Shown piece by piece: positions 34,010 to 42,228 of a stretch of DNA of 64,000 nucleotides. Each line of letters starts with the position of its first letter. Positions within the stretch are counted from its first letter, which is position 1. The position numbers and the translations under genes were made by a program. Origin of the DNA: NORP240 sp038134485 (GTDB lineage Bacteria > Pseudomonadota > Gammaproteobacteria > Pseudomonadales > Pseudohongiellaceae). The stretch covers positions 50,199 through 114,198 of the forward strand of contig JAYPVG010000007.1 of assembly GCA_038134485.1 (NCBI GenBank), given 5' to 3'. Under the pieces are notes generated by a model. It was given only the letters and a program-made list of their open reading frames with translations. It was not told the origin of the DNA and ran no database searches.

Positions 34010-34063
34010 ATTCGCAATTACCTCATTAAGTTCAGTCTGATACGGGCAGAAAAGTTAGTAGGC

Positions 34064-35644
34064 TTACTGCGCTCCCGACTGCAGGCTTTGCCGTTCCCGG
34101 TCTACCAGCACCCGTCGCAGAATCTTGCCGGAACTGGACTTCGGGATTTCGTCAACGATTTCCAGGAGCCGAATCTTTTTGTGGAAAGCCACCTGCCCGG
34201 CGACCCAGTCCATGATTTCCTGCGGCGTGATTTCTCCTTTGAGCACCACGAACGCCTTGGGCACTTCGCCAGCCTCTTCATCCGGGCTAGGTATCACGGC
34301 CGCGTCGGCAATAGCAGGGTGGGTTAGCAACAGGGCTTCAAGCTCGGCGGGCGCTACCTGGTAAGCTTTGTACTTGATCAGTTCCTTGAGCCTATCGACT
34401 ATGTAGAAGTAGCCATCGTCGTCTGCGTAGCCAATATCCCCTGAATGAAACCAGCCCTCGGCATCGATGCTGTCCGCGGTGGCTTCTGCATTGTTGAGAT
34501 AACCCTTCATGAGGAAAGGTCCCTTGATCCAGATTTCTCCCTGTTCATTGGGACCCAGATCTTCGCCGCTTTCCACATCCACCACGCGGGACAGGCAATT
34601 GGCTATTCCCGGTCCTACCGAACCCGACTTCATGCTTTTGGGATCTGGTGGATTGACGTGGCTTGCACCACTGACTTCGGTCAATCCGTAGCCCTGGTAT
34701 ATCTCGCAGCCCAGCCGCCTGGCAACCGCCTCCTCCAGCTCCTTTCCAAGAGGAGCGGCCCCGCTACCGATCATGCGGACACTGGAAAGATCGTATTCAT
34801 CGACCAGTGGACTCTTGGCCAGTGCCAGTACCAGAGGGGGTACCAGACTCAGGTAGGTCAATTTGTACTGCTGGGCGATCTGCAGAAACTGTTCCATTTC
34901 AAAGCGCGGCATGGTCACCATGGTGCCACCATGATACAAACCCATGTTGAGGATCAGTACCATGCCGTAAATATGGAAGAACGGCAGCAGGCCGAGGAAC
35001 ACATCATTTTCGCCGGCGTGGCCTTGAGAGGCGGTCAGCACCATATTGGCAATAAGATTCTCATGGGTGAGCATGACGCCCTTTGACAGCCCCGTCGTAC
35101 CGCTCGAGTAGGGCAGGGCCACGAGATCTTCCGCCGGATCAATGGCGACGGCCGGAAAGCTGCCATCGTTGTCTAGCAGCGCACTGAAAGGCGTAGCGCC
35201 GTCGGCTTCCCCCAATACGAAAATCTCCTCCACGCCGGATTCCGCGGCTGCCGTGCTTGCACCTTCCATGAACTGGGGGATGGTGAGCAGGAATTTTGCA
35301 CCGGAATCGTTCAGCTGAAAGGCTACCTCCTTGGGTGAGTACAGAGAGTTGATCGTGGTGTTGATGCCCCCGATCGCCGCAGTTCCCAGGAATGCGATGG
35401 CGTATTCCGGAACATTGGGCATGTAGATGCCGAGCACATCGCCTTTTTTAAACCCGCGAGCCACGAGACCGGCAGCAAATTTATCGATCAGTGCCTGCAA
35501 TTGTCCATAGGTGTAGGTGCGCCCAGTCGGCCCATCGATGATGGCGGGCTTGTCTGCCAGTTCAGTGGCGCGGTGCATCACTATCTCTGCAAGATTACGT
35601 TGCGGGATTTCCAGATCGGGGTGAGGGCTTTTGAATATCATCAT
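34064..35644 (-). CDS. Acyl-CoA/4-coumarate-CoA-ligase-like AMP-forming enzyme
   Basis: 526 residues of the ANL superfamily. LPYSSGTTGLSKGVMLTHEN is the AMP-binding P-loop (A3), YQGYGLTEVSG the A5 motif, the WFHSGDIGYADDDGYFYIVDRLKELIKYK block carries A7/A8, and IPKSSSGKILRR contains the catalytic lysine (A10). Length and motif spacing fit 4-coumarate-CoA ligase-like enzymes acting on aromatic or medium/long acyl acids. It is divergent from the HMGCS-like/thiolase/SDR/MaoC genes and probably provides the CoA ester that they process. It ends just upstream (on its strand) of the pectinacetylesterase-like gene, 54 bases apart. Confidence 0.86.
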   Translation of the reverse strand: MMIFKSPHPDLEIPQRNLAEIVMHRATELADKPAIIDGPTGRTYTYGQLQALIDKFAAGLVARGFKKGDVLGIYMPNVPEYAIAFLGTAAIGGINTTINSLYSPKEVAFQLNDSGAKFLLTIPQFMEGASTAAAESGVEEIFVLGEADGATPFSALLDNDGSFPAVAIDPAEDLVALPYSSGTTGLSKGVMLTHENLIANMVLTASQGHAGENDVFLGLLPFFHIYGMVLILNMGLYHGGTMVTMPRFEMEQFLQIAQQYKLTYLSLVPPLVLALAKSPLVDEYDLSSVRMIGSGAAPLGKELEEAVARRLGCEIYQGYGLTEVSGASHVNPPDPKSMKSGSVGPGIANCLSRVVDVESGEDLGPNEQGEIWIKGPFLMKGYLNNAEATADSIDAEGWFHSGDIGYADDDGYFYIVDRLKELIKYKAYQVAPAELEALLLTHPAIADAAVIPSPDEEAGEVPKAFVVLKGEITPQEIMDWVAGQVAFHKKIRLLEIVDEIPKSSSGKILRRVLVDRERQSLQSGAQ

Positions 35645-35852
35645 ACTTTTCAGTGGCTTGTTGTTTATCGGACTGTCATCCTAACTGCTGGGCCGCGTCT
35701 TGTCGATATGCCCGCAAGCGCATGGGGTAAACATCGAAAAACCGGCAGGGGTGGACTTGTCGGGTCCTAATCGAGTGTAATCATCGGTCTGATTGATTGC
35801 ACAGTTGATCGACAGGCCGAACAGAAAGTCACCAGGGCAGCAGGGGGAAATA

Positions 35853-37298
35853 ATGCCCGGAATTACCGCGTACGGCGCATACATACCCAGGGCGCGTCTG
35901 AAAAAGCAGGTTATTGCCGAAGCCAACAGCTGGTTTGATGCCAGTCTCAAGTCACTTGCCCGGGGTGAGCGCAGCATGTGCCATTGGGATGAGGACGCTA
36001 TTACCATGGCAGTCGAGGCGGCCCGAGACTGTCTGTCGAGCATCGATAGCCCGCAGGTCGAGTCCCTTTATCTGGCCTCGACCACGCTGCCTTTCCTGGA
36101 CCGGCAGAATTCGGTGGTAGTGGGTGAAGCCCTCAATCTACCTCGCAACCTGCATTCTATGGACATCACCGGTTCGCAACGTGCTGCCACCTCCGCCCTT
36201 ATCAGCCTCCTTAAATCAGGTGTCTCAGACGATAGTCAGAAACTGCTGGTAGCCTCTGAGCGCCGACGCGCCAAAGCTGGCTCGCGCCAGGAGATGTTGT
36301 GGGGAGATGCAGCGGCAGCGCTCTGTGTAGGGAGCGACGAATTGATTGCCGAGTACCTGGACCATGAAACGGTAGCCAACGACTTTGTCGATCATTACCG
36401 GGGCGATGAGGCGGAATTTGACTATGACTGGGAGGAGCGCTGGATTCGTGACGAGGGCTTCATGAAAGATGTGCCGGCGGCAGTTGCGGCGTTGCTGGAG
36501 CGTAGCGCTCTGAATGCGGGTGAGATCAATTACTTCATTCTGCCCAGTGACCAGGCCAGGACTCCGGTTACCGTGGCGCGGAAGCTGGGAATCGGGGACA
36601 GCGCTGTTGTAGATAACCAGCTGGAACATTGCGGCGTGGCGGGCGTGGCACAACCCCTGTTGCTGCTGGCCAGGGTGTTGGAGCAGGCACAGGCTGGGGA
36701 ATTGATCTTGCTGGTCGGATTTGGTCAGGGCTGCGATGCCCTTTTATTTCGGGCTACTGGCCAGGGTCGGCTGAGGCGACCGCTCAGCGGTGTTAGTGGC
36801 TCTCTGGCGCGTGGCAGGCCCGAAGAAAATTACCACCGCTTTCTCAGTTTCAATAATTTGGTGGAGCGGGATATCGGCAAGCGCGGCGAAACTGACAAGC
36901 AAACCTATCTGTCGGGCTTCAATCGGCGCAAAGACCTGCTGACCGGCTTCGTGGGGGGAAAATGTCGAAATTGTGGAACCGTGCAGATTCCTCGCGAGCG
37001 TTACTGTGTTAATCCCCAATGTAACGCGCTGGATAGTCAGGACACCTATCATTTCGCCAGCAGCTCCGGTGTTGTCAAGACCTGGACAGCAGACCGCTTG
37101 ACGTTCGACTGGGATCCGCCGGCCTATTTCGGCATGATCGAATTTAATGACGGCGGTCGCCTGATGATGGACTTCACCGAGGTTGATGCAGGTAATGTCG
37201 ACTCTGGCACTCCGGTTTCAGTGCATTTTCGCATCAAGCAGATTGATCACCAGCGAGGCTTCAGGAAATATTTCTGGAAAGCGGTTCCGACGCATTAA
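35853..37298 (+). CDS. HMG-CoA-synthase-like domain fused to DUF35 (zinc ribbon and OB-fold), catalytic residues altered
   Basis: 481 residues from the ATG at 35853, chosen for GGGGGA just upstream. Residues 1-300 follow archaeal-type HMG-CoA synthase in layout (GAYIPRARLKK, LYLASTTLP, WGDAAAALCVG, VARKLGIGD). Compared from memory with Methanocaldococcus enzyme, the catalytic Glu, Cys and His appear replaced by T77/T78, Q109 and P231. Residues 355-480 are a DUF35 domain: zinc ribbon C371, C374, C385, C390, then an OB-fold (SSSGVVKTWTADRLTF, YFGMIEFNDGGRLMMDFTE). DUF35 proteins bridge thiolases and HMG-CoA synthases in archaea and steroid-aldolase complexes in Actinobacteria. Followed after 58 bases by a thiolase. 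Probably a scaffold or non-classical enzyme acting on CoA esters. Confidence 0.78.
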   Translation: MPGITAYGAYIPRARLKKQVIAEANSWFDASLKSLARGERSMCHWDEDAITMAVEAARDCLSSIDSPQVESLYLASTTLPFLDRQNSVVVGEALNLPRNLHSMDITGSQRAATSALISLLKSGVSDDSQKLLVASERRRAKAGSRQEMLWGDAAAALCVGSDELIAEYLDHETVANDFVDHYRGDEAEFDYDWEERWIRDEGFMKDVPAAVAALLERSALNAGEINYFILPSDQARTPVTVARKLGIGDSAVVDNQLEHCGVAGVAQPLLLLARVLEQAQAGELILLVGFGQGCDALLFRATGQGRLRRPLSGVSGSLARGRPEENYHRFLSFNNLVERDIGKRGETDKQTYLSGFNRRKDLLTGFVGGKCRNCGTVQIPRERYCVNPQCNALDSQDTYHFASSSGVVKTWTADRLTFDWDPPAYFGMIEFNDGGRLMMDFTEVDAGNVDSGTPVSVHFRIKQIDHQRGFRKYFWKAVPTH

Positions 37299-37356
37299 CG
37301 GAGCGCCTCTGGTGATGCGTGTAAAATAAACCCTATTAACACTCAGGAGACTCGTG

Positions 37357-38565
37357 ATGGCGAGTGGAATCAAAGACAAAGTGGTGATTCTGGGCATGGG
37401 CTGCAGCAAGTTCGGTGAGCGCTGGGACTCCAGTCCATCTGACCTGATGGTTGAGGCATTCGAGGAGTGCCTGGCGGATTCCGGTGTCGAACGCGAGCAG
37501 ATAGAGGCCGCCTGGTTTGGTGCCGGTATAGATGCCTTCAACGTTGGTTCCAGCGCCATGCCGCTGGCAATCGCTCTGCGGCTTAATTACATACCTGTCA
37601 CCAAGGTGGAAAACATGTGCGCCACGGGTACGGAAGCTTTTCGAGGGGCAGTCTACGCCGTTGCCTCAGGCGCCTGTGACATTGCACTGGCTCTGGGAGT
37701 GGAAAAACTCAAGGACACCGGTTATGGCGGATTGCCCCAGCGCAGCCGCGGCGTCGAAAACGACATGTACTGGCCCAACCTGTCGGCTCCCGGCGCCTTT
37801 GCCCAGCTGGCTACCGGTTACCGCGCCAAGCACGGCATCAATAAAGATGATCTCAAGCGCGCCATGGCCCACGTATCGGTGAAGAGCCATGCCAACGGCG
37901 CCAAGAATCCAAAGGCGCACCTGCGTCGACCCATTACCGAAGAGCAGGCGTTAAATGCACCTTTTATTGCCGAACCTATAGGGTTGTTCGATTGTTGCGG
38001 TGTCAGTGATGGTGCCGCGTGCGCAATTGTCACCACGCCGGAGATTGCAAAGACTCTTGGCAAGGACAATCGGGTTGCGGTCAAAGCGCTGCAGCTGGCT
38101 GTTTCCAACGGCACAGAGTCCGGCCATTCTGGCGCTGACAGCTGGGATGGGTCATATCTGAAGACTACCCGCATCGCGGCGCAACGAGCCTATGACGAAG
38201 CCGGTATTCGCTTTCCGCGGGAAGAGATCAGTATGACCGAGGTGCACGACTGCTTCTCGATTACCGAGCTTGTCACGATGGAAGATTTGCAGCTGGCAGA
38301 TGAGGGCAAGGCGGTGAAAGCGGTGCTGGATGGAACCTATGATGCGGACGGCAGAACCCCGTGCCAGATTGACGGCGGGCTGAAATGTTTCGGTCATCCA
38401 ATCGGCGCCTCGGGCTTGCGCATGATCTACGAAAATTATCTGCAATTTCAGGGACGGGCGGGCGACCGTCAGCTGAATGACCCGAGGCTGGGGCTGAACC
38501 ATAATCTAGGCGGCTTTCCTCATCAGAACATTTGCAGTATTTCTATTCTCGGTCGTCTCGACTGA
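37357..38565 (+). CDS. SCP-x-like thiolase
   Basis: 402 residues, thiolase superfamily. The nucleophile lies in VENMCATGTEAFRG, C88. The second motif is GGLKCFGHPIGASGLRM (general-base His), and the end carries HNLGGFPHQN in place of the usual second cysteine loop. This pattern matches the SCP-x/Ltp-type thiolase-like enzymes of branched-chain and sterol side-chain degradation. CAGGAG lies upstream; the ATG at 37357 is preferred over the GTG at 37354. It sits between the DUF35 fusion and the SDR. A complex with the DUF35 domain is expected from known DUF35-thiolase pairs. Confidence 0.84.
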   Translation: MASGIKDKVVILGMGCSKFGERWDSSPSDLMVEAFEECLADSGVEREQIEAAWFGAGIDAFNVGSSAMPLAIALRLNYIPVTKVENMCATGTEAFRGAVYAVASGACDIALALGVEKLKDTGYGGLPQRSRGVENDMYWPNLSAPGAFAQLATGYRAKHGINKDDLKRAMAHVSVKSHANGAKNPKAHLRRPITEEQALNAPFIAEPIGLFDCCGVSDGAACAIVTTPEIAKTLGKDNRVAVKALQLAVSNGTESGHSGADSWDGSYLKTTRIAAQRAYDEAGIRFPREEISMTEVHDCFSITELVTMEDLQLADEGKAVKAVLDGTYDADGRTPCQIDGGLKCFGHPIGASGLRMIYENYLQFQGRAGDRQLNDPRLGLNHNLGGFPHQNICSISILGRLD

Positions 38566-38588
38566 CTGGCATTACTCGCGGAGCAAAT

Positions 38589-39509
38589 ATGAGCAATCAT
38601 CCACTACTGCAGGACAAAGTCGTTGTTGTCACCGGTGCCGGAAGGGGAATCGGCAGAGCCATTTCGTTGCTGGCTGCAGAGCACGGCGCAAAAGTAGTCG
38701 TTAATGATCTGGGCGGCGCGGAAGATGGCTCGGGAGCCAGTCAAAGTCCGGCTGACGAGGTGGTTGAGGCAATCAGGGCTGCCGGCGGTGAGGCCGTGAG
38801 CTCGTACGCCAGTGTTACGGAGTGGGATGCTGCCCACGAGATTATTGATCTGGCGGTTAATTATTTTGGGCGCATTGATGCAGTGATCAATAACGCCGGT
38901 AATTTGCGAGATGCCATATTCCACAAGATGACTGAGGAGGATTTCGACGCGGTGCTCAATGTGCATCTTAAGGGCACATTTAATGTCAGTCGCGCTGCGG
39001 CAACGCATTTTCGGGCCCAGACCAGTGGAGCGTTCGTCAACATGACGTCCACTTCCGGACTGATCGGCAATTTTGGACAGGCGAACTACGCTGCGGCCAA
39101 GATGGGTATAGTCGGACTGTCGAAATCCATGGCGCTGGATATGGGTCGCTTCCGGGTGCGATCCAATTGCATCGCGCCATTTGCCTGGAGCCGGCTGATC
39201 GGAACCATCCCGACTAACTCCGAAGAAGAGCAGGCCAGAGTGGCGAAAATTCAGCAGATGACCCCGGATAAAATTGCGCCACTGGCGGTCGCCCTGTGCA
39301 GCGATGCGGCGCGGGATGTGACCGGGCAAATATTCGGGGTACGCAATAATGAAATTTTCCTGTTCAACCAGCCGCGGCCAATTCGCTTTGCCCACAGGGC
39401 AGAGGGCTGGACGCCGGATGCCGTTCTGGAGCGGGTGCTGCCGGCGTTTCAAAGCAATTTTACGCCACTGGACAGGTCCGGAGACGTGTTCAGCTGGGAT
39501 CCCTTCTAG
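38589..39509 (+). CDS. Short-chain dehydrogenase, MFE-2-type 3-hydroxyacyl-CoA dehydrogenase
   Basis: About 306 residues. VVVVTGAGRGIGRAIS is the NAD(P)-binding motif, VINNAGNLRD the structural NAG motif, and NYAAAKMG the catalytic Y-x3-K. The inserted VVNDLGGAEDGSGAS and the extended C-terminus match the dehydrogenase part of peroxisomal multifunctional enzyme type 2 (17-beta-HSD4). With the MaoC gene just downstream, the pair looks like MFE-2 split into two proteins. The ATG at 38589 has GGAG seven bases upstream; it begins 23 bases after the thiolase stop. Confidence 0.85.
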   Translation: MSNHPLLQDKVVVVTGAGRGIGRAISLLAAEHGAKVVVNDLGGAEDGSGASQSPADEVVEAIRAAGGEAVSSYASVTEWDAAHEIIDLAVNYFGRIDAVINNAGNLRDAIFHKMTEEDFDAVLNVHLKGTFNVSRAAATHFRAQTSGAFVNMTSTSGLIGNFGQANYAAAKMGIVGLSKSMALDMGRFRVRSNCIAPFAWSRLIGTIPTNSEEEQARVAKIQQMTPDKIAPLAVALCSDAARDVTGQIFGVRNNEIFLFNQPRPIRFAHRAEGWTPDAVLERVLPAFQSNFTPLDRSGDVFSWDPF

Positions 39510-39555
39510 CCTGGAAACTGCGCACACACAAGCGAGCCGTGAGTGAGGAGAACCC

Positions 39556-40416
39556 TTGGCAATAATCTATGACAAGCTGCTGAATCGGGATTTCGGTACT
39601 CTTGAGCAGACCTATACCGAGAAAGACACCATGCTCTACGCACTGGGAATCGGTATGGGGCAGGACCCCCTCGATGAGGCATGCCTGCGCTTTGTCTATG
39701 AGGATGGTCTCAAAGCCATGCCTAGTCAGTCGGTGGTACTGGCGTATCCGGGTTTCTGGGCCAGGGATCCGGATACCGGCATCGACTGGGTGCAGGTACT
39801 GCATGCCGGACAGGAAGTGATCATCCATAAACCCTTGCCGGTTGCTGCCACGGTAGTGGCGACAACACGGGTGACGGATATCGCTGACAAAGGGCCAAGG
39901 GTAGGCGCGCTGGTGGTATCGGAACGCACAGTCAGCGATAAGGAAACCGGCGAAGAATACTGCACACTGGTGACTACCATCTTGTGTCGGGGAGACGGCG
40001 GTTGCGGCGCGCCAAAAAAGACTTCACCGCGGCCGGACCAGATTCCTGACCGCAGTGCAGATAGTGTCTGCGACCTGCCTACCTTGCCGCAACAGGCATT
40101 GCTGTATCGTCTGAGTGGCGATTTCAACCCGCTGCATGCGTCTCCGACAGTGGCAAGCGCGGCCGGGTTCAAGGCTCCGATCCTGCACGGGCTATGCACC
40201 TTTGGTGTGGCCACCCATGCCATACTAAAGTCCTGCTGTGGCTATGATCCCGGACAGCTGAGGCGCATCCGGCTGCGGTTTTCCGCACCTGTATATCCCG
40301 GCGACACCATCAGCACCGAGATCTGGCATCTGGGCAATGATGAAATCGCGTTCCGTTGTCGTTCCCTGCAGCAAGATAAGGTGGTAATAAATAACGGATT
40401 CGCCCGGGTGGGTTGA
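39556..40416 (+). CDS. MaoC-like (R)-specific enoyl-CoA hydratase
   Basis: 286 residues. Two hot-dog halves: an N-terminal one without active-site residues (KLLNRDFGTLEQTYTEKDTMLYALGIG), as in eukaryotic-type hydratase 2, and a C-terminal one with LYRLSGDFNPLHASPTVASAAGF and PILHGLCTFG. This contains the hydratase-2 motif with the D-x4-H pair (D in GDFNPLH). FN instead of the canonical YR-SGD-x-NPLH spacing is normal variation. It starts at TTG, with GAGGAG seven bases upstream. Last gene of the beta-oxidation-like set; stops 78 bases before the convergent Sel1 gene. Confidence 0.86.
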   Translation: MAIIYDKLLNRDFGTLEQTYTEKDTMLYALGIGMGQDPLDEACLRFVYEDGLKAMPSQSVVLAYPGFWARDPDTGIDWVQVLHAGQEVIIHKPLPVAATVVATTRVTDIADKGPRVGALVVSERTVSDKETGEEYCTLVTTILCRGDGGCGAPKKTSPRPDQIPDRSADSVCDLPTLPQQALLYRLSGDFNPLHASPTVASAAGFKAPILHGLCTFGVATHAILKSCCGYDPGQLRRIRLRFSAPVYPGDTISTEIWHLGNDEIAFRCRSLQQDKVVINNGFARVG

Positions 40417-40494
40417 CCGAGCCCTCAGCGGGCGGGCGTCAGTCTTTCAGCCCGGGGCACTGGTAACAGATTGGCGGGAAGGTTTTCCTGCAAC

Positions 40495-41307
40495 CTAGCA
40501 GTCACTGTATGCGCGGGCGCGACAGGCTATCGCCAGCTCCCGGGCTTCTTCCGCCTGGGCCTGGGACATTTCCTCTTCCATGCTGCGCTGCAGCAATCGT
40601 GCGCTCGAATCGCCGTTGGCAGCAGCCACATTCATCCACATCGCCGCTTTTACCAGGTCTTGCATTACCCACTGACCCTGGTGGTACATCGCACCCAGTT
40701 GATACTGTGATTGCGCATACCCGCGCTCCGCAGCCATACGAAACATTCGCTCGGCTTCGATCAGGTTGATATCGCCACCTTGCCCGAAGTAGTGCATCAT
40801 GCCCAGGCTGTGGATGGCAGGCAGGTAGCCCTGGTCTACCGCTGCCTGCAACCAGCGCAGACCCTCAGCATAATTGGGCTCAATCATGGTGCCGGATTGG
40901 TACATGATGCCAAGTTCCTGCTGGGCTTCGGGAAGACCCTGTTCAGCGGCCGCAGTCATCAGCCTAATCGCTTCAACCGGATTGCTGGGCACCCCGATGC
41001 CGATGACGTACATGTTAGCCAGTTCGCGCTGAGCTGGCGCATGACCCTGCTGTGCAGCCAGATTCAGCATCTGTGCGCCGGCAGCCATGTCGAGGTCGAC
41101 ATACTGCCCGCTACGATACATACGTGACAGGATATACTGGGCCTCCACGCTGCCTTCGCTGACAAGGGGAGCCAGTTCGTTGTAGGCAGTTTCGTAGTCA
41201 CGCATCTCATAGGCTCGCAGCCCGTCTTCGAGATCGGCATTGGCTGACAGAGGAATTGACGCCAGCAACAAAACTGCCGTGCTGGCGAGTATGCTTGTGT
41301 GAGTCAT
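40495..41307 (-). CDS. Secreted Sel1-repeat protein
   Basis: 270 residues with a signal peptide (ending LSANA). At least five Sel1-like 36-residue repeats are visible, with units such as AAQQGHAPAQRELANMYVIG, AAEQGLPEAQQELGIMYQSG, AVDQGYLPAIHSLGMMHYFG and AAERGYAQSQYQLGAMYHQG. Sel1 repeats form TPR-like solenoids for protein contacts in the periplasm. The C-terminus is charged, then has two cysteines (ACRARAYSDC). Function not deducible. Confidence 0.82.
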   Translation of the reverse strand: MTHTSILASTAVLLLASIPLSANADLEDGLRAYEMRDYETAYNELAPLVSEGSVEAQYILSRMYRSGQYVDLDMAAGAQMLNLAAQQGHAPAQRELANMYVIGIGVPSNPVEAIRLMTAAAEQGLPEAQQELGIMYQSGTMIEPNYAEGLRWLQAAVDQGYLPAIHSLGMMHYFGQGGDINLIEAERMFRMAAERGYAQSQYQLGAMYHQGQWVMQDLVKAAMWMNVAAANGDSSARLLQRSMEEEMSQAQAEEARELAIACRARAYSDC

Positions 41308-41393
41308 GGTTTTCGATACCAGAAGTCATTGAAAACTGAAGTATACTCGCTGCACCCGGCAATTGTGAAACCTGCACTTCGTTTTATGCTCTC

Positions 41394-42227
41394 GTGATTT
41401 CCCAGCTCGCGAAATTCTTAGATGCCAATCCCCGCCTGCTGGTACTTACTGGCGCCGGTTGCAGTGCCGCGTCAGGAATCCCTACCTATCGCGACAACGA
41501 GGGCGCATGGCAGCGCAGCAATCCCATTACCCACCAGGACTTTATCAGCCAACCTGCCAGCCGCCAGCGCTACTGGGCACGCAGCTATGTCGGCTGGCCA
41601 CCGGTTCGCGATGCAGCGCCCAATGCTGCTCACCGCGCGCTGGCTGTCATGGAGGATGCCGGTCGTGTCCGCATGCTGGTGACGCAAAACGTCGACCGTC
41701 TTCATCAAAAGGCGGGCCATGCCCACGTGATCGACTTGCACGGACGACTGGACCAGGTGCTTTGCCTGGCGTGTGGCCATGTCAGTGACCGCCAGGAGAT
41801 GCAGCAGCAGCTGAGGGAAATGAATCCGCAGCTCGCAGACACCGGGGCCTCCTGGACTCTTGCTCCCGACGGGGATGCGGATGTCGCCGCCAGTCTGGTG
41901 GAAAGCCTGAAGGTTCCGACATGCCGATATTGCCACGGCGTGCTCAAACCTAACGTCGTGTTTTTTGGTGACTCGGTCCAGCGGGAGCAGGTCGATTTTA
42001 TCTTTGCGGAGCTGGAAGCCAGTGACGGTCTTCTGGTGGTGGGCAGCTCGCTAATGGTGTTTTCCGGATTTCGCTTCTGTCGCCATGCCGCCCAAATCAA
42101 GAAACCGATAGCCTGTATAAACGCCGGTAAGACCCGCGCGGATGCGCTGTTCCAGGTTAAACTCGAAATGGATTGTGGTGAGGCTCTTTCGAGCCTCGCG
42201 CGCTTATCTGCTGTCGAAACGGACTGA
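41394..42227 (+). CDS. Sir2-family NAD-dependent protein deacylase
   Basis: 277 residues. LTGAGCSAASGIPTYRDNEGAW is the sirtuin NAD-binding motif, TQNVDRLHQKAG carries the Q-N-D triad, and DLHGRL contains the catalytic histidine. Zinc is bound by C-x2-C pairs in CLACGH and CRYCHG. PNVVFFGDSV and the VVGSSLMVF end are standard. Removes acyl groups from lysines using NAD. GTG start at 41394 without a strong Shine-Dalgarno site. The stop is one base from the convergent flavoprotein. Confidence 0.88.
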   Translation: MISQLAKFLDANPRLLVLTGAGCSAASGIPTYRDNEGAWQRSNPITHQDFISQPASRQRYWARSYVGWPPVRDAAPNAAHRALAVMEDAGRVRMLVTQNVDRLHQKAGHAHVIDLHGRLDQVLCLACGHVSDRQEMQQQLREMNPQLADTGASWTLAPDGDADVAASLVESLKVPTCRYCHGVLKPNVVFFGDSVQREQVDFIFAELEASDGLLVVGSSLMVFSGFRFCRHAAQIKKPIACINAGKTRADALFQVKLEMDCGEALSSLARLSAVETD

Positions 42228-42228
42228 A

